A stretch of DNA of 64,000 nt from Nocardioides baculatus (GTDB lineage: Bacteria > Actinomycetota > Actinomycetes > Propionibacteriales > Nocardioidaceae). Below are positions 36,147 to 44,175 of this stretch, one piece after another (positions within the stretch are counted from its first letter, which is position 1; each line of letters starts with the position of its first letter). The notes under the pieces are model-generated. The model searched no databases and had not been told where the DNA came from. It saw only the letters and a program-made list of their open reading frames with translations. The DNA lies in contig NZ_JAERSG010000001.1 in NCBI RefSeq assembly GCF_016735675.1, forward strand, positions 372,001 to 436,000. The letters are read 5' to 3'. The position numbers and the translations under genes were made by a program.

Positions 36147-37664
36147 CTACTCACGGTCGGTGCGGCGCGGGTCGCCGAGCCACTGCGCGAGCCGGCCGTT
36201 CTGCGACACCTGCCGCAGCCGGTCCTCGGTGGCCTCGCGCAGCTTGCGCGGCGTGACCACGAGGAGGTCGTCGCCCGAGCGCAGGACCGTACGCCGCTCG
36301 GGGACCAGTGAGCTGCCGCTGCGGATCACCAGCGAGACCGAGGCCCCCTGGGGCAGGCGCAGCTCGCCGACCTCGACGCCGTGCATCTTCGACGTCGGCG
36401 CGATCGTCACCTGGAGCAGGTCCGCGGCGACGCGGTCGAGGGGCGCGGCCTCGACGTCGAGCCCCCGCGGCTCGTTGCGGCGCGCGACGCGCAGCCGTCG
36501 GGCCACCCACGGCAGGGTCGGGCCGGTGAGGAGCGTGTAGACGACGACCATCACGAAGACGATGTCGAACAGGTCGTCGGCGCCGTCGACCCCCTCCGCG
36601 AGCGGGATGGTCGCCAGGACGATCGGCACCGCGCCACGCAGCCCGGCCCACGAGATGAAGCCGAGGTCGCGCAGCGCCATCGGCTGGGCGATGCTGCTGG
36701 CGAGCACCGACAGCGGTCGCGCCACGATCGTCAGGACGAGGCCGGTCACGAGCGCCTGCACCACGGTGGTGCCGTCGATCCGGCCGGGCGACAGCAGCAG
36801 GCCGAGCATCACGAAGAGCCCGATCTGGGCGAGCCAGGCGACACCCTCGGCGAACGACCTGGTCGCCACGCGGTGCGGCAGCTCGCTGTTGCCGAGGATC
36901 AGCGCGGCGACGTAGATCGCGGCGAAGCCCGAGGCGTGCACGAACGACGCGGCGCCGTACGCCGTGAACGCGATGCAGAGAACCGCGAGCGGGTAGAGGC
37001 CGGAGGACGGCAGCGCCGCCCGACGCATCACCCACGCACCCGCCACCCCGCACACCACGCCGATCAGGCCACCGGCGAGCAGCTCGAAGACGATGATGCC
37101 GGCGACCTCGAGGAGCCCGGACTCGGCGGCGGCGCCGGTCGAGATGATGCCGACGAGCACGACGGTCGGCGCGTCGTTGAGCCCCGACTCGGCCTCGAGC
37201 GCCCCGGTGAGCCGCTTGGGCAGCGGGAGCGCGCGGAGCACCGAGAACACGGCGGCCGCATCGGTCGGCGAGCAGATCGCGCCCAGCAGGATGGCGAGCT
37301 CCCACGGCAGACCGAGGAGGTAGTGGGTGCCGATGGCGACGACCGCCACCGACACGGCGACGCCGACCGTCGCGAGCGACAGCCCCAGGCGGATGCTCGA
37401 GCGCATCTGCCGCCACTCGGTGGTGAGACCACCTTCGGCGAGGATGATCGCGAGGGCGCCGAACCCCAGCGCGTGCGCGAGCTGGGCGTCGTCGAAGGGG
37501 ATCGCGAAGGGTCCGCCCTCGCCGAGCAGCACGCCGATCAGGAGGTAGATGAGCAGCGACGGGAGCCCGGCTCCCGCCGAGACCCGCACCGCGAGGATCG
37601 CCGCAAGCGTCACGACCGCGCCGACCAGCACGAACACGTCGAGCTGGTGGACGTCGAATGTCAT
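36147..37664 (-). CDS. Cation/proton antiporter with TrkA-C domain
   Basis: CPA1-type antiporter of 505 residues, close to potassium/proton antiporters of the CvrA/NhaP2 group. About 12-13 membrane helices fill residues 8-395, with the S-P-T-D-A-A-A segment near 125 and E-S-G-L-N-D near 152 forming the ion site (Asp and Glu-x-x-x-Asp). A C-terminal RCK_C/TrkA-C domain (about 410-480) should bind a regulatory ligand. It exports K+ or Na+ in exchange for protons. The ATG at 37664 has GAGGTG upstream. It is divergent from the ESX-like accessory operon. Confidence 0.9.
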   Translation of the reverse strand: MTFDVHQLDVFVLVGAVVTLAAILAVRVSAGAGLPSLLIYLLIGVLLGEGGPFAIPFDDAQLAHALGFGALAIILAEGGLTTEWRQMRSSIRLGLSLATVGVAVSVAVVAIGTHYLLGLPWELAILLGAICSPTDAAAVFSVLRALPLPKRLTGALEAESGLNDAPTVVLVGIISTGAAAESGLLEVAGIIVFELLAGGLIGVVCGVAGAWVMRRAALPSSGLYPLAVLCIAFTAYGAASFVHASGFAAIYVAALILGNSELPHRVATRSFAEGVAWLAQIGLFVMLGLLLSPGRIDGTTVVQALVTGLVLTIVARPLSVLASSIAQPMALRDLGFISWAGLRGAVPIVLATIPLAEGVDGADDLFDIVFVMVVVYTLLTGPTLPWVARRLRVARRNEPRGLDVEAAPLDRVAADLLQVTIAPTSKMHGVEVGELRLPQGASVSLVIRSGSSLVPERRTVLRSGDDLLVVTPRKLREATEDRLRQVSQNGRLAQWLGDPRRTDRE

Positions 37665-37839
37665 GCACACCTCGTGCGATCGGGCGGAGATCCGGGGTGG
37701 ACGGGGGCGGCCAGAGGACTCGATCCTATCGGTGGCGCCGAGGTGTCCCGACCGTTGTCCGGTGCGGGAGGATGCGCTGCGCGGACGTTTGGGCCCGTGC
37801 TGCAGCGGGTAGGCGGCCACCGACGAAAGGGCGTGATCG

Positions 37840-38253
37840 ATGTACGGCGACACTGCCGCGGGCCGCAAGCGCGTGGCCCAGCTGCGCGAGCAGGGCGGGG
37901 ACGTACGCGCCCTCGCCGCCCGCCTCGTCTCGCAGGCCGAGGCCGTGCCGTGGCACGGCAAGGCCGCCGAGGCGATGCGCGAGCGCATCCGCGAGCGGGC
38001 GAGCCACCTGCGCGCCGCCGCCGCCCAGCACGACACCGCTGCCGAGTCGCTGGCCGCGCACCTCGCCGAGGTGGACCGGCTCAAGGAGGCCATCGACATC
38101 CGCTCCCGCAAGGCCGCGACACTGACCGAGGACGCCCGCACCCGGGCGAGCGAGGGCACGCCGGCCGACGACGCCGACGCGGTCCTCGTCGCCTTCGACC
38201 CTCCCCCCGCCGGACATCGCGACTGGCTGACCGTCGACCTCCCGGGACTCTGA
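37840..38253 (+). CDS. WXG100-like helical protein
   Basis: A 137-residue protein: two long Ala/Arg/Glu-rich helices joined by a W-H-G turn (Trp38-Gly40), the WXG100 hallmark, then a C-terminal extension of about 45 residues that is acidic and ends in a Pro-rich segment. I see no YxxxD/E signal. It is the first gene of a three-gene operon whose other members are an EspG-like protein (1 bp gap) and a large helical protein. It probably is a type VII substrate or a subunit of one. AAAGG lies 9 nt before the ATG. The assignment to the superfamily rests on the turn motif and helix pattern. Confidence 0.75.
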   Translation: MYGDTAAGRKRVAQLREQGGDVRALAARLVSQAEAVPWHGKAAEAMRERIRERASHLRAAAAQHDTAAESLAAHLAEVDRLKEAIDIRSRKAATLTEDARTRASEGTPADDADAVLVAFDPPPAGHRDWLTVDLPGL

Positions 38254-38254
38254 C

Positions 38255-39202
38255 ATGGTGACCATCGACCTGACCACGCCGCCGGTCCCGCCGGCGAGCT
38301 TCCTCGACGGCATGGCCCGGCGCCTCGCGCTGACGCTGCCCGAGCTGCGCCTCGTCGCCGAGATGGCCGGTGGGGCGCCCCTCCCCTTCGACCTCCAGCC
38401 CGAGGGCTCATCCGGCCACGCGGGCGCCCTGTCCGGTCGCCTCGGGGCGAGCCGTGGGGCCACCGAGGACTCGGCCTACACCGACGCCCTCGGCACCCTC
38501 CACGACCCCGAGGACTCGATGCGCCGCCGCGGGCTCGTCACCGAAGAGGGCACCGACCCCGGCCTCCTCGGCGCGGTCGGCCTGCTGGCCACCCCCCGGC
38601 TCGCGCTCGACCTGGACGTGGCGGCCGGCGCCACCCAGGTGAAGGCCTGGCACCGCCAGTCCGGCGGCGCCGTCGCCAGCCTGTCCACGTGCGACGGCAT
38701 CGTCTTCGAGATCGCGTGGTTCCCGGTCGACCAGTGGACCGTCGAGCTGGCCCGGGTGACGACCGTCCCCGAGGACCTTCCGCTCACCACCTCGCGCGTC
38801 CCCGCTCTCCTCGACGTGCCCTACGCGTTGGCCGACTCGGTCGGCGAGGCGGTCCGGTCCGCCCGCTCCGACCTCGTCCCGATCCTCATGTCACAGGCCA
38901 CCGGCGAGGTCCGGGGCGACGGCGAGGTCCTCGGGGAGGCCGAGGCCACCGCCGCCCTGTCCGCCGTCCACTCCGAGAGCCGCGGCCGGCTCCGCATCCT
39001 CGCGGCCGAGGTCGCCGAGGGCGCCACCTCGTCGGTCGGCGTGGTCTCGTGGGTGCTCCTCAACGACGGCTGGCACTCGCTCACGCCTCGCCACGACGAC
39101 GGCGCCCGGGTCTCCGTCGCGCTCGTCCGGCCCGACGACCTCGCCACCGAGCTCGCACCCGTGCTCGCTCAGGTCTCGACCCGAGAGGACGTGGCGCGAT
39201 GA
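38255..39202 (+). CDS. EspG-like ESX chaperone candidate
   Basis: A 315-residue soluble alpha/beta protein with no signal or membrane helix. Its pattern resembles EspG, the cytosolic chaperone of PE/PPE-type ESX substrates: an N-terminal L-P-E-L-R segment, R-R-R-G-L near residue 90, L-x-x-P-x-L-A-L-D-L near 112, and a late strand-helix unit ending in P-D-D-L-A-T-E-L-A-P. Identity at sequence level is weak and the fold is inferred. Position between a WXG100-like and a large helical protein, with a 1-bp gap and a four-base overlap, fits a chaperone translated with its clients. Confidence 0.6.
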   Translation: MVTIDLTTPPVPPASFLDGMARRLALTLPELRLVAEMAGGAPLPFDLQPEGSSGHAGALSGRLGASRGATEDSAYTDALGTLHDPEDSMRRRGLVTEEGTDPGLLGAVGLLATPRLALDLDVAAGATQVKAWHRQSGGAVASLSTCDGIVFEIAWFPVDQWTVELARVTTVPEDLPLTTSRVPALLDVPYALADSVGEAVRSARSDLVPILMSQATGEVRGDGEVLGEAEATAALSAVHSESRGRLRILAAEVAEGATSSVGVVSWVLLNDGWHSLTPRHDDGARVSVALVRPDDLATELAPVLAQVSTREDVAR

Positions 39203-40533
39203 GCGGCCTGGACATCCCCCGCACGTCGTCCGACGACGCGACGCCGGCCACCGACTCGTCGGCGTCGGTCGCGGCCGACAAGTACGACCAGATGCTGGCG
39301 CTCGCCGACCTGTTCGACTCCTCGGGCAACGAGATGCGCACCCGCGCCCGCCTCGGCACCGAGGTCCTCGCCGACGACGAGGTCGTCGACTCGGGTGAGC
39401 TGTCGAAGGCCACCTGGGGCCAGGTCGAGGAAGACATCCGCGCCGCGATGACGGGCAAGCACGGACTGCTGACCCGCTCGGTCGAGCTGGACGCCGACGC
39501 GCTCGTCGTACGTGCCACGGTGCTGACCTACCGCTGGATCGACGAGCTCCAGCAGGCGGCCTACAAGACGCTCGGCTCCATCGCGGGCCGGGCCATCGGC
39601 TACCTCGCCCCCGAGGTCGCGCTCGGCGGTGCCATCGTCAGCGCCGGGCTGATCGAGACCGACGCGATGGACCGCGACGGCGTCGCGGCCTACCTGAGCG
39701 AGCTCGCCGACAACAACCCCGAGCTCATGGAGCACCTCTCCGGTGGTGGCGGCCTGCTCGACGGCCTCCACATGCGCTCGCTGCTCACGGCCGGCGTCCT
39801 GGCCTCCGACCAGGGCGCCCACGCGGCGCGCGGGGGCCTGCGCGCGATCGGCGTCGAGCCCTTCCCGACCGACGCAGTGTCCGCTTTCCGCGACTCGGCC
39901 GGCTCCTTCGTCGAGGCGGAGGAGCCCGAGGCCGAGGCCGAGGCCGGCACCGGCCAGCCGCCCCGCTCGCTCGAGGAGCTCATCGCCACCCTGCTCGCCG
40001 AGGACAGCAAGATCTCGGTGCAGCGCGTCGGCACCGGCCGCTACATCGCCTACCTGCCGGGCTCCCTCGGCGCGGAGGCCGGACGGCTGCGCCTCGTCGG
40101 CGCCGACCCGACCACGTCGGTCGGCCAGGTGATCCGGGCGATCGAGAGGGTCGTGACCGAGGACGACGCCCGCGTGATGCTGGTCGGCTCTGCGGCCGGT
40201 GGCACCGTCGCGGCGGAGATCGCCGCCGCGGCCGGCTCGCCGCGTTTCGTCGTCGACCAGGTCGTCACCGCCGGTGCGCCCTCGTCACAGGTGCCCCGGA
40301 TCCCCGAGGCCACCCGCGTCCTCTCGCTGGAGGACCGCTCCGACCCGGTCGCCCTCCTCGGGTCGCTGATCAACGCCTCGACGCCCAACCGGCTCACGGT
40401 CGTCTTCGACGCCGGCACCTCCGCCGGCTCGGAGCTCTACGTCGCCGGCGCCAAGGCCGCCGACAGCGCGGAGCACCCCGAGCTGCGCGCCGAGATCGCC
40501 CGGATGCAGGACCTGGGCTACCTCGCCGGCTGA
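39199..40533 (+). CDS. Large ESX-like substrate with inactive-looking alpha/beta hydrolase domain
   Basis: A 444-residue protein. Residues about 25-130 form a long helical region with a T-W-G turn near 74, followed by a hydrophobic stretch (about 130-155). The C-terminal half (about 255-440) looks like an alpha/beta-hydrolase or PE-PPE-type fold with the elbow V-G-S-A-A-G-G near 328. The expected G-x-S-x-G reads G-S-A-A-G, so the nucleophile position holds Ala if aligned this way. It overlaps the EspG-like stop by four bases. Likely a secreted or surface-associated substrate of a type VII system; not a working esterase on this evidence. Confidence 0.7.
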   Translation: MSGLDIPRTSSDDATPATDSSASVAADKYDQMLALADLFDSSGNEMRTRARLGTEVLADDEVVDSGELSKATWGQVEEDIRAAMTGKHGLLTRSVELDADALVVRATVLTYRWIDELQQAAYKTLGSIAGRAIGYLAPEVALGGAIVSAGLIETDAMDRDGVAAYLSELADNNPELMEHLSGGGGLLDGLHMRSLLTAGVLASDQGAHAARGGLRAIGVEPFPTDAVSAFRDSAGSFVEAEEPEAEAEAGTGQPPRSLEELIATLLAEDSKISVQRVGTGRYIAYLPGSLGAEAGRLRLVGADPTTSVGQVIRAIERVVTEDDARVMLVGSAAGGTVAAEIAAAAGSPRFVVDQVVTAGAPSSQVPRIPEATRVLSLEDRSDPVALLGSLINASTPNRLTVVFDAGTSAGSELYVAGAKAADSAEHPELRAEIARMQDLGYLAG

Positions 40534-40550
40534 GCCGTCCCCGCCGTTGC

Positions 40551-41918
40551 TCAGACGATCTGGTGCACGAACTCCCCGAGCTGGGCGAGGTTGCGGCACT
40601 CGACCATCGGGACGACCTGGCCGTACTGCTCGGCCGCGCTGTCGCCGGTGCCCCAGTGGCGCGGGTGCTCGGGGTTGAGCCACCAGGAGTGGCGGGCGCG
40701 GCCGGCGAGGTCGGTCAGCACGGGCAGGGCGAGGTCGCTGTAGTTCGAGCGCGCGTCCCCGAGGACGAGCAGTGACGACCGGGGGCCGATGGCGTCGGCG
40801 TGCTCCTCGGCGAACCGGGTGAGCGCGCGACCGTAGTTGGTCCGCACCCACAGCGCGGCGTGCGAGATGCTCGCGGACAGCGACTCCATCACCTCCACGA
40901 CGTCGGCACCCGGACGGAACGTGTCGCTCACCTCGACGACGTCGTCGACGAACGTGAACGCACGCACGCCGCTGAACGCCTCGCGCAGGGCGTACACGAG
41001 CAGCAGCGTGAACTGCGCGAAGTTCGCGACCGACCCGCTCACGTCGCACAGCACGACGAGGTCGGTGCGGTGCGGGCGGCGAGGTCGGTGGTGGGTGGTC
41101 AGCGGCACCCCGCCCGTGGCGATCGACGCGCGCACCGTGCGGCGTACGTCGAGGGGGCCGCGCCGCATCGCGTGCTGCTCCTTGGTGAGCCGGGCCGCGA
41201 GGCGGCGGGCCAGCGGGTAGATCTCGCGACGCATGTCCTCGAGGTCGCTGCGGCGGGCGGCGGTGAAGTCGAGCCGGTCGATCGTTGGGCGCACGGTGAC
41301 GTCCACGACGTGCTCGGGCCCCTTCTCCTCGGCGATCCGGCGGCGGGCGTCGCCCTCGACGAGGCGGGTGAAGTCACCGATGCGCCGACCGGCCGTACGC
41401 TCCGCCCGCTCGTCGTCGAGCCCCGCGGCCAGCAGTCCCTGCACGAGCCGGTCCATCAGCTCGGCGGGCGAGACCCGCTGGAGCGAGGTGTAGGCCGACC
41501 AGCTCGACAGGCCCGGCCCCCGGCCGGGCATCGCACCGAACCGCGCGACCGCCTCGACTGCGAGGTCCTGCAACGCCTGCTCGTCGCCGGACGCCAGGGC
41601 CTCGGCCAGCGCCTCGCGGAACCGGGCCAGCTCGGGCCCGGTGTCCAGCGGTCCGTCGGGTGCCGGCCCCGCGTCCTCGCCGGCGACCCCGCTGCCGATG
41701 AGTCGCGGGTAGTAGATGTCGAAGACCGCGTCGAAGGTGACCCGCTGCGGGTGCCGCTTCACCAGCGTCGCCGCGTAGGCCGCCCGCACGGTCTCGCGGT
41801 CGTGCCAGCTCACCTTCTCGAGCGCGCTGATCGCGTCGAGCCCCTCGGCCAGCGACACCGACAGACCCGCCGAGCGCAGCGCCTCGACGAATCCGATGTG
41901 GGTGTCGAGCAGTGTCAT
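40551..41918 (-). CDS. VWA domain protein, CoxE-like
   Basis: A 455-residue protein of the CoxE/VWA family. The C-terminal half has the metal-binding MIDAS motif D-V-S-G-S near residue 292; the N-terminal half is helical and Arg-rich. With its MoxR partner such proteins form chelatase-like or chaperone pairs that assemble metal cofactors or complexes. The ATG overlaps the stop of the MoxR gene by four bases (ATGA). No coxL/M/S or other client is encoded here, so the target is unknown. It converges on the large ESX-like protein gene, 17 bp apart. Confidence 0.88.
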   Translation of the reverse strand: MTLLDTHIGFVEALRSAGLSVSLAEGLDAISALEKVSWHDRETVRAAYAATLVKRHPQRVTFDAVFDIYYPRLIGSGVAGEDAGPAPDGPLDTGPELARFREALAEALASGDEQALQDLAVEAVARFGAMPGRGPGLSSWSAYTSLQRVSPAELMDRLVQGLLAAGLDDERAERTAGRRIGDFTRLVEGDARRRIAEEKGPEHVVDVTVRPTIDRLDFTAARRSDLEDMRREIYPLARRLAARLTKEQHAMRRGPLDVRRTVRASIATGGVPLTTHHRPRRPHRTDLVVLCDVSGSVANFAQFTLLLVYALREAFSGVRAFTFVDDVVEVSDTFRPGADVVEVMESLSASISHAALWVRTNYGRALTRFAEEHADAIGPRSSLLVLGDARSNYSDLALPVLTDLAGRARHSWWLNPEHPRHWGTGDSAAEQYGQVVPMVECRNLAQLGEFVHQIV

Positions 41919-42784
41919 CGAGGGAGCTTCAGCTCCTTCATCGCGCGCTGCTGGTCCGAGGCGTGCTTGAGCACGACCCCGAGCGTGCGCGCGACGGTCG
42001 CCTCGTCGAGGTCGCCGATCTGCAGCGCGATCAGCGTGCGCGCCCAGTCGACGGACTCCGCGATCGAGGGCGCCTTCTTGAGCTCGAGCTCGCGCAGGCG
42101 TACGACGACGTCGACGAGCTGCGCGGCGACCTTGTCGTCCAGCCCGGGCACCTGGCTGGTGACGATCGCCCGCTCGCGCTCGGCATCGGGGTAGTCGAGG
42201 TGCAGGAACAGGCAGCGACGCTTGACCGCCTCCGACAGCTCGCGGCTCGCGTTGGAGGTCAGCACGACGAACGGTCGCCGGGTCGCCGTCACCGTGCCCA
42301 GCTCGGGGATGGTCACCTGGAAGTCGCTCAGCACCTCGAGCAGCAGGCCCTCCACCTCGACGTCGGTCTTGTCGACCTCGTCGACGAGGAGCACGGTCGG
42401 CTCGTCGCGCCGGATCGCGCTCAGCAGCGGCCGGGTGAGCAGGAACTCCTCGGTGAAGATGTCGTCGTGGGTCTCGCTCCACGTGTCCTCACCACCACTG
42501 GCCTGGATCCGGAGCAGCTGCTTCTTGTAGTTCCACTCGTAGAGCGCGCGCGCCTCGTCGAGCCCCTCGTAGCACTGGAGCCGCACCAGCTCCGCGCCCG
42601 CCGCCCGCGCCACCGCCTTGGCCAGCTCGGTCTTGCCGACGCCTGCCGGACCCTCGACCAGCAGCGGCTTCTCGAGTGCGCCCGCGAGGTACGCCGTCAG
42701 TGCGGTGGCGTCGTCGGTGAGGTAGCCGGCCGCGCGCAGCCGCGCGGCCGCGTCGTCGGCGGACTCGAACCAGGTCGTCGTCAC
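41915..42784 (-). CDS. MoxR-family AAA+ ATPase
   Basis: A 289-residue AAA+ ATPase of the MoxR type. Walker A G-P-A-G-V-G-K-T is at 45-52, Walker B L-L-V-D-E-V-D near 125, sensor 1 T-S-N-A near 160, and the arginine finger region R-R-C-L-F-L-H near 175. It should act with the VWA protein encoded next as a chaperone or cofactor-insertion machine. The GTG start at 42784 has a TAGGCT -10 box 7 nt upstream, so the transcript is leaderless; an upstream ATG-initiated extension is rejected. Confidence 0.9.
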   Translation of the reverse strand: MTTTWFESADDAAARLRAAGYLTDDATALTAYLAGALEKPLLVEGPAGVGKTELAKAVARAAGAELVRLQCYEGLDEARALYEWNYKKQLLRIQASGGEDTWSETHDDIFTEEFLLTRPLLSAIRRDEPTVLLVDEVDKTDVEVEGLLLEVLSDFQVTIPELGTVTATRRPFVVLTSNASRELSEAVKRRCLFLHLDYPDAERERAIVTSQVPGLDDKVAAQLVDVVVRLRELELKKAPSIAESVDWARTLIALQIGDLDEATVARTLGVVLKHASDQQRAMKELKLPR

Positions 42785-42791
42785 GCGGGCG

Positions 42792-42797
42792 AGCCTA
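42792..42797 (-). promoter_or_regulatory. -10 box of leaderless moxR-vwa transcript
   Basis: TAGGCT on the minus strand, 7 nt before GTG 42784. Confidence 0.5.
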
Positions 42798-42891
42798 GAC
42801 CGCCGCCGTGACGCGGCTCGGCTCAGCTCTTCTGGCAACGCGGTTGGTGGCGCGGGCGCTCGCTGCGCTCACGCTCTTCCGTGAAAGACGT

Positions 42892-42930
42892 CTCTGCTGA
42901 GGCCACCGCTCCGCGATGGCCTCAGCAGAG
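42892..42930 (-). terminator. Terminator of tRNA-Ser (TGA)
   Basis: 14-bp perfect stem with an 11-nt loop. Its 5' arm on the minus strand includes the last bases of the tRNA. Confidence 0.65.
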
Positions 42931-43010
42931 AGGGCGGGATTCGAACCCGCGGTAGGTCTCCCTACGACCGCTTTCAAGGCGGTTCCGATCGGCCGCTCCG
43001 GCACCTCTCC
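42926..43010 (-). tRNA. tRNA-Ser (TGA)
   Basis: Minus-strand class II tRNA: acceptor GGAGAGG/CCTCTCT (first pair G.U), anticodon stem ACCGC/GCGGT with loop CTTGAAA giving anticodon TGA, long variable arm, T-loop TTCGAAT. Confidence 0.93.
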
Positions 43011-43066
43011 TCGTGCCGCGCAGAGGCGCCGCACACCGCGGAACTCTACCGTGGGAAAATCTGCAG

Positions 43067-43528
43067 GTGAGCACCGAGACCGTGACCGTGCACCGCCTCG
43101 CGCCCGCCGTGGCGGCGCGACTGCTGGGGCTGGTGCTGTGCGCGATCGCCGTCCTGATCCTGGCCAGCACCGTCGCGATCGCGGTCATCGACCTGCACAC
43201 GGTCTTCCTCCTGGTGCCGGTCGGCATCACCCTCGTCGTCCTGGCGGCCAACTGGTGGGCCTGGCGCCAGAAGGGCTGGGTCGTCCGGTTCACCCCTGAG
43301 GGCTACCGCGTGCAGTGGGTGCGCGGCGTCGGTACGGCGTCGGGGCGGTGGAAGGACGTGGAGGACGCGGTGACGACGACCATCGCCGACGCGCCCGTCG
43401 TGGTCCTGAGGCTGCGCGACGGTCGTACGACCACCATCCCCGTCGAGGTGCTCGCCACCGACCGCGAGGACTTCGTCCGCGACCTGCAGCAGCACCTCCG
43501 GCGCGGGCAGGGCCACCGCCCGCTCTGA
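43067..43528 (+). CDS. Small membrane protein with PH-like domain
   Basis: A 153-residue protein with two membrane helices (about 15-38 and 43-63) and a cytoplasmic domain of about 85 residues in a strand-rich pattern typical of bacterial PH-like domains (W-V-V-R-F-T...G-Y-R-V and R-L-R-D-G-R-T-T-T-I-P). Function is unknown. The GTG start at 43067 is the first plausible start in the frame after the divergent tRNA; there is no clear ribosome-binding site. A TACCGT box lies 14 nt upstream. Confidence 0.78.
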   Translation: MSTETVTVHRLAPAVAARLLGLVLCAIAVLILASTVAIAVIDLHTVFLLVPVGITLVVLAANWWAWRQKGWVVRFTPEGYRVQWVRGVGTASGRWKDVEDAVTTTIADAPVVVLRLRDGRTTTIPVEVLATDREDFVRDLQQHLRRGQGHRPL

Positions 43529-43617
43529 GCAGCTCCGACCACGCTCGGTGCGACCTGATTCGGCACACCCGCACTGCGCCTTGTAACCTTCTGTGCGCCC
43601 GGCCCACAGCCGGGCAT

Positions 43618-43708
43618 GGAGGCGTCGCCTAGTCCGGTCTATGGCGCCCGCCTGCTAAGCGGGTTTGGGGCTAAAACCCCATCGAGGGTTCAAATCCCTC
43701 CGCCTCCG
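43618..43708 (+). tRNA. tRNA-Ser (GCT)
   Basis: Acceptor GGAGGCG/CGCCTCC, anticodon stem CCCGC/GCGGG with loop CTGCTAA giving anticodon GCT, long variable arm, T-loop TTCAAAT. A GCCCGGC/GCCGGGC hairpin lies just upstream. Confidence 0.95.
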
Positions 43709-43713
43709 CCAGA

Positions 43714-43746
43714 GACCGGCCCCCCATTCGGGTGAGGGGGCCGGTC
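43714..43746 (+). terminator. Terminator after tRNA-Ser (GCT)
   Basis: 11-bp stem GACCGGCCCCC/GGGGGCCGGTC with an 11-nt loop, 6 nt after the tRNA. Confidence 0.7.
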
Positions 43747-43773
43747 CATCGCGCCGCGTGCAGTTTTGCAAGA

Positions 43774-43795
43774 ACCTGCAATGCACAGACCTGCA
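43774..43795 (+). promoter_or_regulatory. Direct repeat ACCTGCA upstream of peptide gene
   Basis: ACCTGCA at 43774-43780 and 43789-43795, 15 bp apart, about 90 bp before the secreted peptide gene. It could be an operator for the neighbouring LuxR/TrmB-like regulator; this is only a guess from position. Confidence 0.35.
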
Positions 43796-43883
43796 GCACC
43801 ATCGCACTGACGCTGCCGCAGGGGGTGCGAGAGAATGGACAGGTCATCCCCTGTGACACCGTGACAATAGAGGTGAAAGTCAA

Positions 43884-44015
43884 ATGACTCCAGTACGCCG
43901 CATCGCCGCCGCCGCTCTCGTGGCTGCCCTCGGATTCGGAGCCGTCGGTCTTGGCGCAGCCCCGGCCAACGCCGGCATCGACACGAGCTGGGGCACCAAG
44001 GTCAAGAGCCACTGA
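43884..44015 (+). CDS. Tiny secreted peptide, candidate signal
   Basis: A 43-residue precursor with a textbook signal peptide: basic start (T-P-V-R-R), a hydrophobic core at residues 7-24, and a likely A-P-A-N-A cleavage site at 26-30. The predicted mature peptide is only 13 residues, G-I-D-T-S-W-G-T-K-V-K-S-H, with a D-T-S-W-G motif. I recall D-T-x-W-G tails in other small actinobacterial peptides next to LuxR-like regulators, but cannot confirm this here. AGAGGTG lies 8 nt before the ATG. It converges with a regulator gene across a shared hairpin, and the upstream region carries direct repeats. It may be a peptide pheromone; no export or processing partner is evident. Confidence 0.7.
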   Translation: MTPVRRIAAAALVAALGFGAVGLGAAPANAGIDTSWGTKVKSH

Positions 44016-44120
44016 TCCAGTCGTGCCATGATGTGCACGCAGTGAAGAAGCCGGGACACGGACCCCTCAACCCCCCACGAGTTCTGGTCTGGAGGCCTCC
44101 CCCACAGGCCCGTCCCGGCA

Positions 44121-44153
44121 CGAGGGCAGCAGCTCATCGAGCTGCTGCCCTCG
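44121..44153. terminator. Shared hairpin between peptide and regulator genes
   Basis: Perfect 14-bp stem CGAGGGCAGCAGCT/AGCTGCTGCCCTCG with a 5-nt loop, followed on the plus strand by CCTCGTT. Confidence 0.75.
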
Positions 44154-44175
44154 CCTCGTTCCCGGGGTCGCAGCG

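Noticed and set aside
42840-42891. GCGCTCGCTGCGCTCACGCTC segment as another copy of the palindromic repeat
   Set aside because: It lacks the GGGGGAGCG core and paired arms of copies A and B; simple GC-rich symmetry explains it.
18386-43708. Three tRNA-Ser genes as possible integration sites with an island between
   Set aside because: They are distinct isoacceptors (GGA, TGA, GCT) with no duplicated 3' ends nearby and no integrase; gene content between them looks like core chromosome.
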